NCBI GenBank assembly: GCA_027422505.1
Contig: JAPQWV010001386.1
Location: forward strand, 1-64,000
Direction: 5' to 3'
Source of the DNA: Craterostigma plantagineum
Taxonomy: Eukaryota > Streptophyta > Magnoliopsida > Lamiales > Linderniaceae
Length of the DNA stretch: 64,000 nt
Shown: one piece after another, positions 10,598-20,419 of the stretch
Numbering within the stretch: the stretch's first letter is position 1
Layout: the number at the start of each line of letters is the position of its first letter
The notes under the pieces: model-generated
What the model saw: only the letters and a program-made list of their open reading frames with translations
Database searches by the model: none
Told to the model about the DNA's origin: nothing
Position numbers and translations under genes: made by a program

Positions 10598-10867
10598 ATG
10601 TCTTCCTCCAGATCATCGGCGCCGTCCTCCGACGGAATCCTCAGCCGCGTGTCCCAATCTCCGATCGTCTACCGAGGCAAGAAAGCCGCCGGTGAGACGG
10701 CCGTGGTGGCGAAGAAGCTCCTGAAGAGCACCGGCAACGCCGCGTGGATCCTGGGAACCACCTTCCTCGTCCTCCTCGTGCCGCTGATCATCGAAATGGA
10801 TCGAGATGCTCAGCTCAACGACCTCGAGATGCAGCAAGCTAGCTTGCTCGGCGCGCCGCCCAAGTAA
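10598..10867 (+). CDS. TOM9-2: TOM9-2, mitochondrial outer-membrane import receptor subunit (Tom22 homologue)
   Basis: This is an 89-residue single-exon protein. Plant TOM9 is the short counterpart of fungal Tom22 and is part of the TOM complex that imports proteins across the outer mitochondrial membrane. The sequence has a Ser-rich N terminus, the conserved KKLLKSTGNAAWI stretch (about residues 40-52), one membrane segment (about 49-68, ending VPLIIEMDR) and the C-terminal QQASLLG tail typical of plant TOM9. The length matches the family, which lacks the long acidic receptor domain of fungal Tom22. Codon use is GC-rich compared with surrounding transposon DNA, as for the PDLP gene. A complete, undamaged gene; the copia LTR just upstream is the only oddity. 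Confidence 0.93.
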   Translation: MSSSRSSAPSSDGILSRVSQSPIVYRGKKAAGETAVVAKKLLKSTGNAAWILGTTFLVLLVPLIIEMDRDAQLNDLEMQQASLLGAPPK

Positions 10868-11896
10868 ACGAAATCATGTGAGAATTTCTGATTTCGGACT
10901 AGAATTTCTGTTTTTACTATATGCGAAATTAGCTCGTAGTTGTGTGCAGTAGCTTGAGGTAATACTGTTTGATCCCTTTCACAATTACGTTGATTCTCTC
11001 GGGCGTGTTTTGGAGTTTGGTTAATAATTTCGATTTTGGACTTGTGCTTCCATGTCTCTGATTGAACTGCAACTTGGAGGAACTTGTGCTGGTTTGTTTC
11101 AATTGTGTTGAACACTTCTTCAGCTTCTTGATTTTCACCCTTCCGTTTTGAATTTGGACACTAGGAAGCTCCATATGATGATAGACTTTTTTTAGCTGTG
11201 CAAAGAGTAGTAGCTTGTGTTACTGAGCTGAGAGATACTCCCTTGAAAAGGATAACCCCAATCTTCATATCTTCGTCAGAGAATATGTGGCATAGTTTCC
11301 AAAGTGCTTCGTACTTAACATAATTGGCTCTCTTTGTCAACCTGAATTATTTCCTCCGAAACCTCTACCTTGTCTCTATTTAAAAGATAACTAACAAAAA
11401 CTCAAACTTTTGTCCCCTTTATTAATTAACGAAGGTTTGCAGAGCTCATTTTCTTTCCCTTATTTAGCTTCTTAACGAGGTTACCGACTGTCGACTGCTT
11501 AACAAGATGATGATCTGACTTAATTCTGGTTCCTTCGTATATTCTCATAGGCTTTCTTCTTTTTTTTTTTTTTGGCCAAGCCGTGGTGTTATGGGAAGAT
11601 TCATTCTTAATTATTGAATACAAATATGTATGCTCTTCGCTAGGAAAAGTGGTATTGCATCTTTAATGCTGTGTTTGGATCTACTAAAACTTTGCGGAAA
11701 AGAAAACTAGAGAGATATTCCACTAGCTTCGTTATTTTCTTTATCATTTGATGAGGAAATGGTTTTCATGGCATTTGCTTTAAGAGTAATTTAAGTTTAG
11801 GGTGTGTTTGGTTCAAGGAATTGATGAGGAAAAGAAAAGAACGGGAAAAAAAAAATTTTGTTGATTAGAGAAATAGCCGAGAAAAAGAAAAAAAAA
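10868..11896 (+). other. TOM9-2 3' UTR and intergenic DNA
   Basis: T-rich sequence downstream of TOM9-2 with no further coding signal. The first few hundred bases probably include the 3' UTR. Near 11813 the words GTGTGTTTGGTTCAAGGAATTG resemble the end of a plant MITE, but no opposite end was found. Confidence 0.4.
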
Positions 11897-12004
11897 ACAA
11901 AAGTTAAGTTTAAAGCAAAAATATTTTACTCTCATGGTGAGGAAATTGAAGGAATGGGTAATGGTACAATGTGGGAAGCATGATGTACAAATGATCCGAT
12001 GCGT
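11897..12004 (+). repeat. 107-bp direct repeat, left copy
   Basis: It matches 13879-13985 at about 95 percent by eye (AAGTTAAGTTTAAAGC through GATCCGATGCG), with differences in one A run and a few substitutions. The two copies bracket 1.87 kb. They have no TG/CA ends and no flanking primer-binding or purine tracts, so they do not look like LTRs. Confidence 0.85.
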
Positions 12005-12889
12005 TCTTTTACAAAAAATCTAAAAACTTGACCAAAAGGTGATGATAGTACATGATACGAACAACTTATAGAACCTCGATAATGATACAACGGACTTTGT
12101 TAACCATTTTAGTCCAATCGGACCTGAGGTAGTCAAGCCGTCATACCAAAAATCGAACTTCGTTTAGAAAGCTTTGTTCAAAAGTAGTTCAACCACAATA
12201 CCAAACATCAAAAGAAAATTGGAAAAAAGGTACGTGGCGTTGTTAAACCTATTAGTCCATTATCAGCTGTAAACAGTTTGATCCCGTTCGGACCCAAGGT
12301 ATTCCAGCCTATATACCATTAATCCAAAAACAATTTTTAAAATTATTTTGTGATTGTTGAAATTAAATCATCGATACAAGGAATTTACATAATAAAATTT
12401 CATTCAATTAATTCAATCGGTAACAGCCATCGCCCTCAAACGCCTATCATTCGGCAACACGGGCTTGCCAAGAGCGACACAGAATAATCAAAATCAAATT
12501 TTATTACAACATTTATTCAGAAATTTAATTTTTTCAATCAGATTTTAAAAGTTTTTAGTTACATCATATTAATATATACATATGTATATATATATACGAT
12601 ATAAAACCATGATTTAGATATTAGGCATCTTGGTGTAGTTTAACGTTTAAGTTTAGCCTTCCATTAAGGCTTGATCAAACAAAATAGAAGAGATAAAACT
12701 TACTTGAAGAAGAAGTAGATGCAAACCACGAACTTTTATTTCTTCAACTTATTTTACAAAGGGAGAGTGAAAAGTACAAGAGTGCAAATAAAAACTGCGT
12801 ACCAAGCTTATGGTAGAAGGCCATATTTAAAGACAAGAAAAATACAAAAGACAAAAGTAAAGGAATTATGATTCCAGCTGGCCTCCATT
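12005..12889. other. Non-coding DNA between the direct repeats
   Basis: AT-rich and without a convincing gene. On the minus strand, 12420-12480 could encode a short conserved-looking protein tail (LGKPVLPNDRRLRAMAVTD then stop), preceded by a pyrimidine-rich stretch, perhaps a captured terminal exon; I could not name it. 12700-12889 looks like untranslated or early leader sequence of the minus-strand fragment that follows. Confidence 0.3.
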
Positions 12890-13971
12890 TTGTTCTTGAT
12901 TGATTCGTCTTTGTTTTTGTCGGCCATCTTCTTTATGAAAGTAAAGTATTTTGTCGACTGGCTAAAATTTTTAACCATAGTGGATGCTTCGTCACTTGGC
13001 CTTATCTTTCAATTTTTCCAAGTTCCTTTAGTGATATTATCAATAGCATCTTCAAAAGATAATAAATCATCGTCATCGAATGGGTCTTGAGCGTCTTGGC
13101 AAAATCTTCTTCCCATAGACACATCGTTCATATCGAGTCAAAATTTTTTTCAAGGTCTTTCTTAATTTCTTCCATATATTCGACCAGGATTTGTTCTTTG
13201 ATATTTTCCTTTCTGAATATTTAATATTCTAGAAAGGACTTCAATGGGCTAGGAGATTCTCGTTGCTGTCTTTTTTCGATTTGATCTTTATAATAGCAAC
13301 CTTTTCTTTGATTTTATCATTGTTTGCTGTCCTTCAAATTCCCTTGTCCGTCTGTTCGGATCATTTTTTTCCAGAACTTTGTATAAAAAGTTCTCCACAA
13401 CAAGGTATATTTTGCTGGTTATGACCAACTTCAGGAATCCATTTCCAAATCCATGGAATGTTGTACTCAATATAAAAATGCATTGAAGCCATTCCTTCAA
13501 TCCATTTATTATTATGTTGGGCCTCTATTAGAGCTGGCGAAACTTTAACCCACTCAGTATATAATCCTGAGAATGGTTCTTTCAGAATATTAACTGTGGC
13601 TCCGTAAGATAACCACCAATTATAAAACCAAGTAGGAATTTCCTGCTTGTAAACATCAGCACAAATCTTGATCCACCAAGAATGCTTTCTTTTTACGTTT
13701 TCATATAAGAAAACTCTATGAAAGCTTGGATATAATCCCAATAATTGAATTTAACTGGAACCTTTAATTCTGGATGAAAATATTCCTTATCCTTCATTGG
13801 GTGAATTGCCCATGCTTCAGGAGATATAATCCTCTTAATAATAATCTTACTGAAGTTATAAACTTTCTGGTTACCAGTAACAAAGTTAAGTTTAAAGCAA
13901 AATATTTTACTCTCATGGTGAGGAACATGAAGGAATGGGTAATGGTACAATGTGGGAAGCATGATGTACAA
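12890..13971 (-). pseudogene. Degraded polyprotein fragment, retro/pararetrovirus-like
   Basis: Two overlapping minus-strand frames (13971-13693 and 13741-13361), offset by one frame change near 13720, join into one reading of Trp-rich sequence with the landmarks WDYIQAF, WFYNWW and IPWIWKW. I recall this type of sequence from plant genomic polyproteins that also carry a viral movement-protein-like domain and are related to retro- or pararetroviral elements. Further downstream (13290-12890) acidic, Ser/Asp-rich remnants continue in broken frames. No reverse transcriptase, protease or zinc knuckle is present in this piece, so it is a fragment. The assignment rests on memory of the pattern and is tentative. 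Confidence 0.4.
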
Positions 13972-13985
13972 ATGATCCGATGCGT
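13879..13985 (+). repeat. 107-bp direct repeat, right copy
   Basis: Second copy of 11897-12004. It overlaps the start of the longest minus-strand frame of the polyprotein fragment, so the first residues of that frame come from repeat sequence and are probably not part of the original protein. Confidence 0.85.
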
Positions 13986-14845
13986 ATCATTAAATTTTCT
14001 TTTTTTTTTCATTGAAATTATGCATACCAAAAGCACATTGAACCAACACCCTAGTTTCCTGAAAAGGGGTTCTTCTCTCACTTCAAGTGCATCGAGGTGT
14101 CATGTAGGGAATTGAGACGTAAGAGCTTTATTATTAGTGGACAATGACTCGCCAAAGAAAAATGCCAAGTTTGTGTTTTGAATTAATCAATAATGCGTTT
14201 CCACTATATGATATTTCTCGTTTCTTGAAACGAAAAAGCAAAAATGAAAGTAAAAGATAGAAAGGACCATGACTAGCAAGAAAGACAAGTCAAACTTCGT
14301 CTAGAAGCAACTCCATATCAATACGATTAATTTCAATCATCGTAAGAGCACCGTGATAGTTGTGTGTTAGAGCCACTTAGTGAGCTTATTTTTAGCATAT
14401 TTGTATATATGTTTTTCTAGTAAATGAATTGCGTTTGTATGAAATTTTCAGGCTCAATTCAAGTCAAGTCCAACTCCATATGTTTATAGAGTTCCTCTTA
14501 GTAAACAATTCATATACATCTCTTACATTTCCCTCACCCAAACAAGAAACAAAAGGGTCTAAACCACTGATAAAACATGTCTCATCATCTTATGACAAAA
14601 CTTTGCAGATCAAGGAAAAAAACTTCAATCGAACGCATTTCTCACTCCTTCAAGTCTTTCCTTTACAACAATCAAAGTAATGCCCTTTCCTTCCAACTAC
14701 ATATCTACATAAAAGAATTGCACTTGAATCCTCTTTATAAGTAGCTATCTTATAATCAACATAAAACTCGTACAAAGCTGAGATACATTAATATCATTCA
14801 TCAACATACATAGTAAATGAACATATACACGAACCTCTTTTGTCT
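13986..14845. other. Intergenic DNA downstream of the PDLP gene
   Basis: AT-rich, with several T and A runs and no recognisable coding sequence on either strand. The last 100-200 bp before 14845 are likely the PDLP 3' UTR (minus strand). Confidence 0.4.
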
Positions 14846-14981
14846 TTAGCCACCGTACTTGTACGTATGAGTCTTTTTCTTCAAAGCCGATTTCGCAAAC
14901 AATAAACAAGCCATTACAAACCAACGCCAAGAACTCCTCCGAGCACTAGCGCCACTATCTTCTGCGTGTTCTTCCCCGACC
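14846..14981 (-). CDS. PDLP: PDLP gene exon 2: transmembrane and cytosolic tail, one-base frameshift
   Basis: A minus-strand acceptor AG (14982-14983) is followed by codons reading GSGKNTQKIVALVLGGVLGVG, a typical start of the single membrane helix of plasmodesmata-located proteins. The phase agrees exactly with exon 1 (phase 1). After GVGL the frame hits a TAA; one missing base around 14912-14920 would restore a hydrophobic helix, a short Lys-rich tail and a stop at 14846-14848. Either the gene makes a protein truncated inside the helix or this is a sequencing error. Family members need this helix for plasmodesmal targeting. Confidence 0.75.
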
Positions 14982-15819
14982 CTTCAAAATTAACACGTCG
15001 TAGTAATTACACGGAGGGTGAAAATTGTAATAAGAATATGAAAGGGGTTTAATTGTAATTTGCATATTTATAGATCTACTACTCATACGTCTACCACAAA
15101 TATAAAAGCGCCCCCACACTATAGTTCTATTCGAAAGAGACTTCCAACCATTTGTTTCGTTAAATATTTAATAAAAATCCCATTTTGAAACAAACATTTA
15201 AGAGATTAAATAAAATCAAACGATTTACATCAGCTTGGGCCCACAATGAGTTTTGGGACGATTAGACGAAAGGGACAAGCAATGAAGCAGCAGAGCACAG
15301 ATTAAATGTAATTAATTTCAAATAGTTACCAAAAACTAATCTTTGGCAACCCAATATACCAGAATGTTCAATTAAATTAAAGTTTAACCTTTTCCAGTAA
15401 TTAGTAGCATGTGTTAATAAATGATTCGAACGATGAATAATTTATTCACTCATGTAATTTAGTAGGTAGAATTATAGGACCTTTCAAAATTAAACAATTT
15501 ATGAATAATATGCAAGAACTCTAAATTTATCCCAAAATTGCTGGATTTTGAAAATTATGGGCCGTATAATGCACGATTGAAAATTATCGGCCGTATAATG
15601 GCCTCCCTAAATTTGTCGGAACCTAAAATTATTACGTGAAACTCAGAATCTTGAGGCAAAATCAAGGATTTCAGCTTTGCCATATAATATCAGCTCCTAA
15701 ATTCGATATTCCTCTAATGCGACCCGAAAATTAAGGGACTAAAAAGATAGTTAGGCAAACATTTGGACTTGTTTTTCTGATCCTAAAAGTCCAAGGTGTA
15801 ATTTGCAATACAAAATTAC
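14982..15819 (-). other. PDLP: PDLP intron
   Basis: An 838-bp intron on the minus strand, with donor GTAATT (15815-15819 region) and acceptor AAG before 14981. It is AT-rich with no internal gene and no transposon end recognised. The position, just before the membrane helix, fits introns in this gene family. Confidence 0.7.
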
Positions 15820-16585
15820 CCGGAGGCGACGAAAGCGAGTTTTCTTGGCCCATGTTGACCCCACGTGGATAGTACTTGTAGCTCACATAGCACTTCTCTA
15901 GGTACACCTGTCCCGATAACGCGCCGCCGCACTCCGCCACCACCCTCTGCACCGCCGCCTTGACGCAGCCCACGCACCCATCGCCGCCGAGATCTCCCTC
16001 GCACTGACCCATCACGTAAACGTCCTGGTACTCGCCGGCGTAGAACCCATTTCCATTCTCAACCCCCTTAATCACCTCGTTCAGCGCCGCGCCGAGCCTG
16101 TCCCCGAATCCGGCGCCGTCGACCCGATCGGAGTCGCACACCTTGTAGATCTCGTCGGTGTCGCCGGGCTGCTTGAAGGTGGACAGAGCGTAGGAGAGGT
16201 AGCAGCCGTTGAGCTGTATTCGGGCGGCAATCGATCCGCCGCCGCCGCAGAGTTTGGGGATTAGGGTTCGGCACTTCTCGACGCAGTCGCGGCAGGCGGA
16301 AGCGGAGAGGTCTCCCCTGCACTGGAAAAGCCCGTTGATGGCCGGCGGCGCCGACGACGACGACGTGGCGTTGGAGAACTTGGCGGCCGCGGACTGGGAA
16401 ATGAGGGTTTCTAATAGGGTTTGGAGGGTTTCCTCGTACGGCGCGTCTTGGGGGAAGTTTTGATTTGCGCAGCCTTTGAAGACCAAGTTCGTCGTACGGT
16501 CGGCGGCGGCGGCTGGCGGCGGAACAACGGAGGACAGCAATAGCGTCAGCTGTAATAACGCCGAGAGGTATTTGGTGTTATTCAT
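15820..16585 (-). CDS. PDLP: PDLP-type DUF26 cysteine-rich secretory protein, exon 1 (signal peptide and two DUF26 domains)
   Basis: Exon 1 encodes about 255 residues. It has an N-terminal signal peptide (hydrophobic stretch about residues 8-28, ending PPAAAADR) and two DUF26 (Gnk2-type) domains with the C-x8-C-x2-C signature: CRGDLSASACRDC (about 88-100) and CEGDLGGDGCVGC (about 194-206). VYVMGQCEGDL and VYLEKCYVSY are characteristic of plasmodesmata-located proteins, which sit at plasmodesmata and regulate cell-to-cell traffic and callose. The reading frame runs on to 15731, but the donor site at 15819 and the matching downstream helix exon show that the tail is intron. GC-rich codons contrast with surrounding repeats. 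I could not assign a specific PDLP number; the sequence is closest in character to PDLP2/3-type proteins. Confidence 0.88.
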
Positions 16586-16969
16586 TTAATTGGTTGTATT
16601 TGGGAATTGTTTCATCTATAGCTATGATGAAGATTGGTTTTGGGAATGGCAATGAAAAAAATCAATAGTTTATTGGGAATAATAATACGAAATGGCCGAT
16701 GAGTGGAAATAGAGAAGATTGATTGTGTGTGAATGTGATGGGGTTAATAAGGCTAAATAGTGACGGAGAAGTGTGTTCTTTCGTATAATTTGTTTCTGTT
16801 TAGTTTATTGGATTTGCTTTGGAAAGATTTGGCTTTTTTCTCTCTTTCTTTCTTTTTCGCATTGTCCTTTTTTTTCTGTTTTTTTATGTGTTTTATTTTT
16901 GTCTTCAAGTCTATTAGGTGGGTTTTTCTTAAAAGTAAATTATCTTTGACCACAATAAATTTTCTAGTA
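16586..16969 (-). promoter_or_regulatory. PDLP upstream region, cut off by the gypsy element
   Basis: 384 bp between the PDLP start codon and the gypsy LTR. It is T-rich on the plus strand at 16830-16900. No clear TATA box or named operator was identified. The expected exon 1 of the RPL23 gene, which in the pre-insertion map would lie here, was looked for and not found. Confidence 0.4.
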
Positions 16970-17377
16970 TGTATGATCCGGGCAGTTTTATGGGGAAATT
17001 ATTACCAACTGATTGCGAACTTAATCTATTGAACTAACTGACTCTGTTCTCAGGTGATATTCAGGCGTATTGTAGGTGAAGGAGTAGCACAAGAAGAAGA
17101 AGAGAATTGGAGAAGAAGAAGAGAAGAGCAGAAGAGAAACGTGAGTGAGAGAGAAATGAATTGTAACAATTTTCTTAACATTCACGTAGACAGTTCCATC
17201 GTTTAAATACAGCTAGCAATTGTAATTAATAACAGAATTAAAGATGTGCTGGGTCATAATTCAATTGAGCCCAGTGGTTTCGCCCGGCCCAGTAGCTTGC
17301 GGCCCATTATAGTATTCTCCTTAGCCAAAGTCAGTGCTCGATCATCCCCAATTCCTTCTAACTCCTCATACCTAACA
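16970..17377 (-). repeat. gypsy 3' LTR (complete, 408 bp)
   Basis: TGTATGATCC to CCTAACA in plus orientation, obeying the TG/CA rule. It serves as the reference for reconstructing where the other LTR is split, because it runs uninterrupted through AGCCAAAGTCAGTGCTCG. Confidence 0.9.
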
Positions 17378-18650
17378 TCTCCCCCCCCCCCCCCCCCGAA
17401 TTGATTCTCGTCCTCGAGAATTGAAGGTCGGGAAATGGGAGCGTATGAATGGTAGGTCCTCCCACGTGGCCTCCTCCGGCGAAGAGAACGCCCACTGTAC
17501 CAGAATCTGCCGAATTGGGATCTTACGACGGACGACGGTTCGACGCTCAAGGATCTGTAAAGGTGCAATTTTTATATCTCCTTGGTTGTTGATAGGTGGT
17601 AGAATGGGTGTAGGTCTGTACTTCTTCTGATAGCTTTCTTCAGTAGTGATACATGGAAGGCTTTCCGGTGGTAACTGTAGTTTGTAGGCTACTTTCCCAA
17701 TCTTCTGTAGGATGACGTACGGTCCATAGTACTTCTGTGCGAGCTTCATCTTCCTCCTGAGAGCTAGTGAGGACTGTCTATAGGGTTGTAATTTGAGATA
17801 GACCTCCTCTCCTTCTTCAAATTCCCTCTCTGTTCTCTTCAAATCAACATAGAATTTCATCCTTTCTTGCGCGTGCTTCAAGTTATCCTTCAAAGCTTCA
17901 ATAATCCTTTGTTTCTCTTGCAGGTACCCCTTAACAGCCTGGTGTGAAACCTCAGACAATGGGCCCAGGGGAACCTGTGTGGGGCTGTATCCGTAGAGGG
18001 CCTGAAAATGTGTCATTTTGATGCTGCGGTGGTAGTTGGTGTTATACCAGAACTCTGCTAGAGGTAAGTGCTTGAACCAAAGTCTAGGCTTGAGGTGACA
18101 CATAGATCTTAGGTAGTTCTCTAGGCACTGGTTCACCCTTTCTGTCTGCCCATCTGTTTGAGGATGGTATGCAGTAGACAGATCCAAAGATGTACCTACA
18201 GTTTTAAAGAGGGTCTGCCAAATTGGCTAGTAAAAATCTTGTCCATGTCAGAAATGATGTTAGAGGGTAGCCCATGTAGTTTGTAAACGTAGTCAATGAA
18301 AACCTTGACTATAGTTTCTGTGGAAAAAGGTGTGTGTAAGTGCAACAAAATGTGCATACTTGGTCAGTCAATCCACAACCACAAAGATGGTATCCTTACC
18401 TCGGATTTGGGAAGGCCATCTATGAAGTCCATAGATATACTATCCCAAGCTTGTGTAGGAATTGAAAGAGGTTGTAATAAACCTGGATAAGTGGTGTGCT
18501 CACCCTTTGTTTTTTGGCAAACATCACACTCCTTCACCCATTTGGTGATGTCTGCTTTTATTCCTGGCCAAGTGAAAAGAGATTTAACCCTTTGATAGGT
18601 ACCAATAATGCCTGAATGTCCCTAATAGAAGAGTCATTTAGTGTTCAAAG
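17372..18650 (-). pseudogene. gypsy integrase with chromodomain-like C terminus
   Basis: From upstream to downstream on the minus strand: the zinc-binding ECDVCQKTKG (about 18520), then VVVDRLTKY-like and IISDMDKIF (about 18250-18400), then STAYHPQTDGQTERVN with the third catalytic residue (about 18145-18187). The C terminus (17400-17560) reads LERRTVVRRK, QILVQWAFSSPEEATWEDL, a chromodomain-like fold seen in chromoviruses, where it guides integration to marked chromatin. The last open frame (17372-18187) reads through the G run as glycines and stops at TAG inside the LTR. The upstream third is in other frames, with stops near 18190 and 18620. Confidence 0.85.
17378..17399 (-). other. Homopolymeric polypurine tract
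   Basis: On the minus strand the 3' LTR is preceded by about 17 consecutive G and then AGA. This sits exactly where the plus-strand primer of reverse transcription should be. Such a pure G run is unusual, and its length in the assembly is likely to be unreliable. Confidence 0.7.
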
Positions 18651-19700
18651 ATGCCTTGTCTCAGTTGGTTTTTGTTCCCTACACATAATCTGTTGGTGTG
18701 CCTTAAAATGTCCATGTTTATAATTATATTCTGGGGCTGCCTCAGGGTCTAGGAGCTTTTGTTGGATGATGGGGTTGTAGTACTCATCACCCCATAGCTG
18801 TCCTGTAACTCAATTGCCCATTTGGGGATCAAAGGTGTAAGGGCAGCACATTTAGGAGTCTCCTGATCTCTTCTTCAGAGAAGGCATCCGCAGCTTCAGG
18901 ACCCCATAGGAAGGCATCCGTCTTGAGCAGGTTAGTGAGTGGCCTGCTGATGACCCCATAGTTTTTTATGAACCTCCTGTAGTATCCAGTTAGGTCTAGG
19001 AATCCCCTCAAGGATTTGATGTTCCTTGGTGTAGGCCAATGGATCAACATTCTATCTTGTTCTGGTCTGTGGCCACCCCTTGATTAGTTATGATGTGGCC
19101 TAGGTACTCAACCTTGGTATGACCAAAACTGCACTTGCTGCTTTTGGCAAAGAGGGTATGGGTTCGTAGGATGTTTAGGACTGTGGTTAGGTGTTGGATG
19201 TGGTCTGGGAGAGAGATTTGCTAAAGATGAGTATGTCATCAAAGAAAACTAGGAAAAATTTTCTGAGATAGTCCTTAAAGATTAGGTTCATTAGGCTTTG
19301 AAAGGTTGAGGGGGCATTGCATAGGCCAAAGGGCATAACTAGGAACTCATAGGGCCTTGGTGAGTGGTAAAACTGGTTAGGGGTATGTGGTCAGTTTCAT
19401 TCTGATTTGGAAGTAACCCGATCTTAGGTCAATTTTGGAGAAGTATCGGGCCCCAAAGAGTTCATCCAATAGCTCATCTATAACTGGGATGGGGAAGCTG
19501 TGCTTGATTGTGAGGCTATTCAAGTATCTATAGTCAATGCACAGCCTCCAACTCCCATCTTTCTTTTTGACCAGTAGGACTGGGGAGGCAAAGGGGCTGT
19601 AGCTAGGTCTGATTACCCCATCCCTTAGCATTTCTTGCACCTGCTTTTCTATCTCACTCTTCTGGGCATGGTTGTATCTATAGGGGGCATGTTTTTTGGG
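18651..19700 (-). pseudogene. gypsy reverse transcriptase and RNase H
   Basis: The reverse transcriptase N-terminal half is open at 19377-19640 ([34 protein letters not shown]). The catalytic box FFDDILIFS is encoded on the minus strand at about 19225-19246 in another frame. The connection to RNase H ([17 protein letters not shown]) is open at 18829-19050. RNase H itself is eroded (18651-18828). Together these parts convert element RNA to cDNA. At least three frame changes are visible. Confidence 0.85.
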
Positions 19701-20128
19701 TATTGCATTGGGAATTAGTAGGATCTGGTGTTCAATCTCTCTCCTAGGGGGTGGGACTTGGGTTCTTCAAAGATGTCAGGGTACTTTCTGAGTAGGTCAT
19801 TTACTTCAGGGGGTGTGGATCCCAAGGTTGGATGCTAAGGGACCATAGTTCACCATGGTTTCTGTCCCGGCCATTCTTCATAGCCATTTTGACACTCAAG
19901 GCTGTCATTTGATGCAGTTATGCCTTGTCATTTAAGGCACTGATGGTAATCTTGTCCTCCCCTTGCTAATAGTTAACTGCATCTTCTTGAAATCCAAGAT
20001 CCCACAGTGTTGTTTCAGTCAGTCCCCTCCTAACACCATCTCACATCCTCCTAACCTTATCACTCGAATAGGATTATCGAAATTTTGGCCTTGTATCTGC
20101 CAGCAAAACCCAGGGCAATAGTTTTGGC

Positions 20129-20374
20129 TTAATATTTTCCCCCATCAGCTACACTGACCAGCATATGGTTGGTGATTTCTTGAGTACAATTCAGCCTCAT
20201 GGCAGTTTGCTCATCAAGGAAACAATGTGTGGTCCCACTGTCTATGAGTATATGTATCTCCTCCGTCCCTACTGAACCTTTGACCCTGAAGGTGTTTGAG
20301 TTAGCACTCCCAACTATAGCATGCAGTGATATTGTCATATCCTCCTCAGTCTCCGCTAATTCCTCCACTTCCAC
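20129..20374 (-). pseudogene. gypsy aspartic protease
   Basis: The 81-codon frame contains HILIDSGTTHCFLDE, the D-S/T-G active-site motif of retroelement proteases. A second block with the expected flap and ALGFAGRYKA-like sequence lies in broken frames at 20030-20130. It is separated from Gag by stops at about 20400-20440. Confidence 0.8.
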
Positions 20375-20419
20375 CGCATCCTGCTGGTCAACTCCCTCTT
20401 CTCCTCAGTCATCATAAAG

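Noticed and set aside
11800..11900. MITE starting near GTGTGTTTGGTTCAAGG
   Set aside because: Only one possible end is present; no inverted partner or target duplication was found.
11897..13985. Reading the 107-bp repeats as LTRs of a small retroelement
   Set aside because: No TG/CA ends, primer-binding site, purine tract or short target duplication.
14745..14930. Minus-strand 61-codon open frame overlapping PDLP exon 2
   Set aside because: It is the shifted frame of the real exon; the phase and protein family support the other frame up to the apparent missing base.
15731..15819. PDLP open frame extending past the DUF26 domains to a stop at 15731
   Set aside because: A good donor site at 15819 and a matching membrane-helix exon downstream show these codons are intron.
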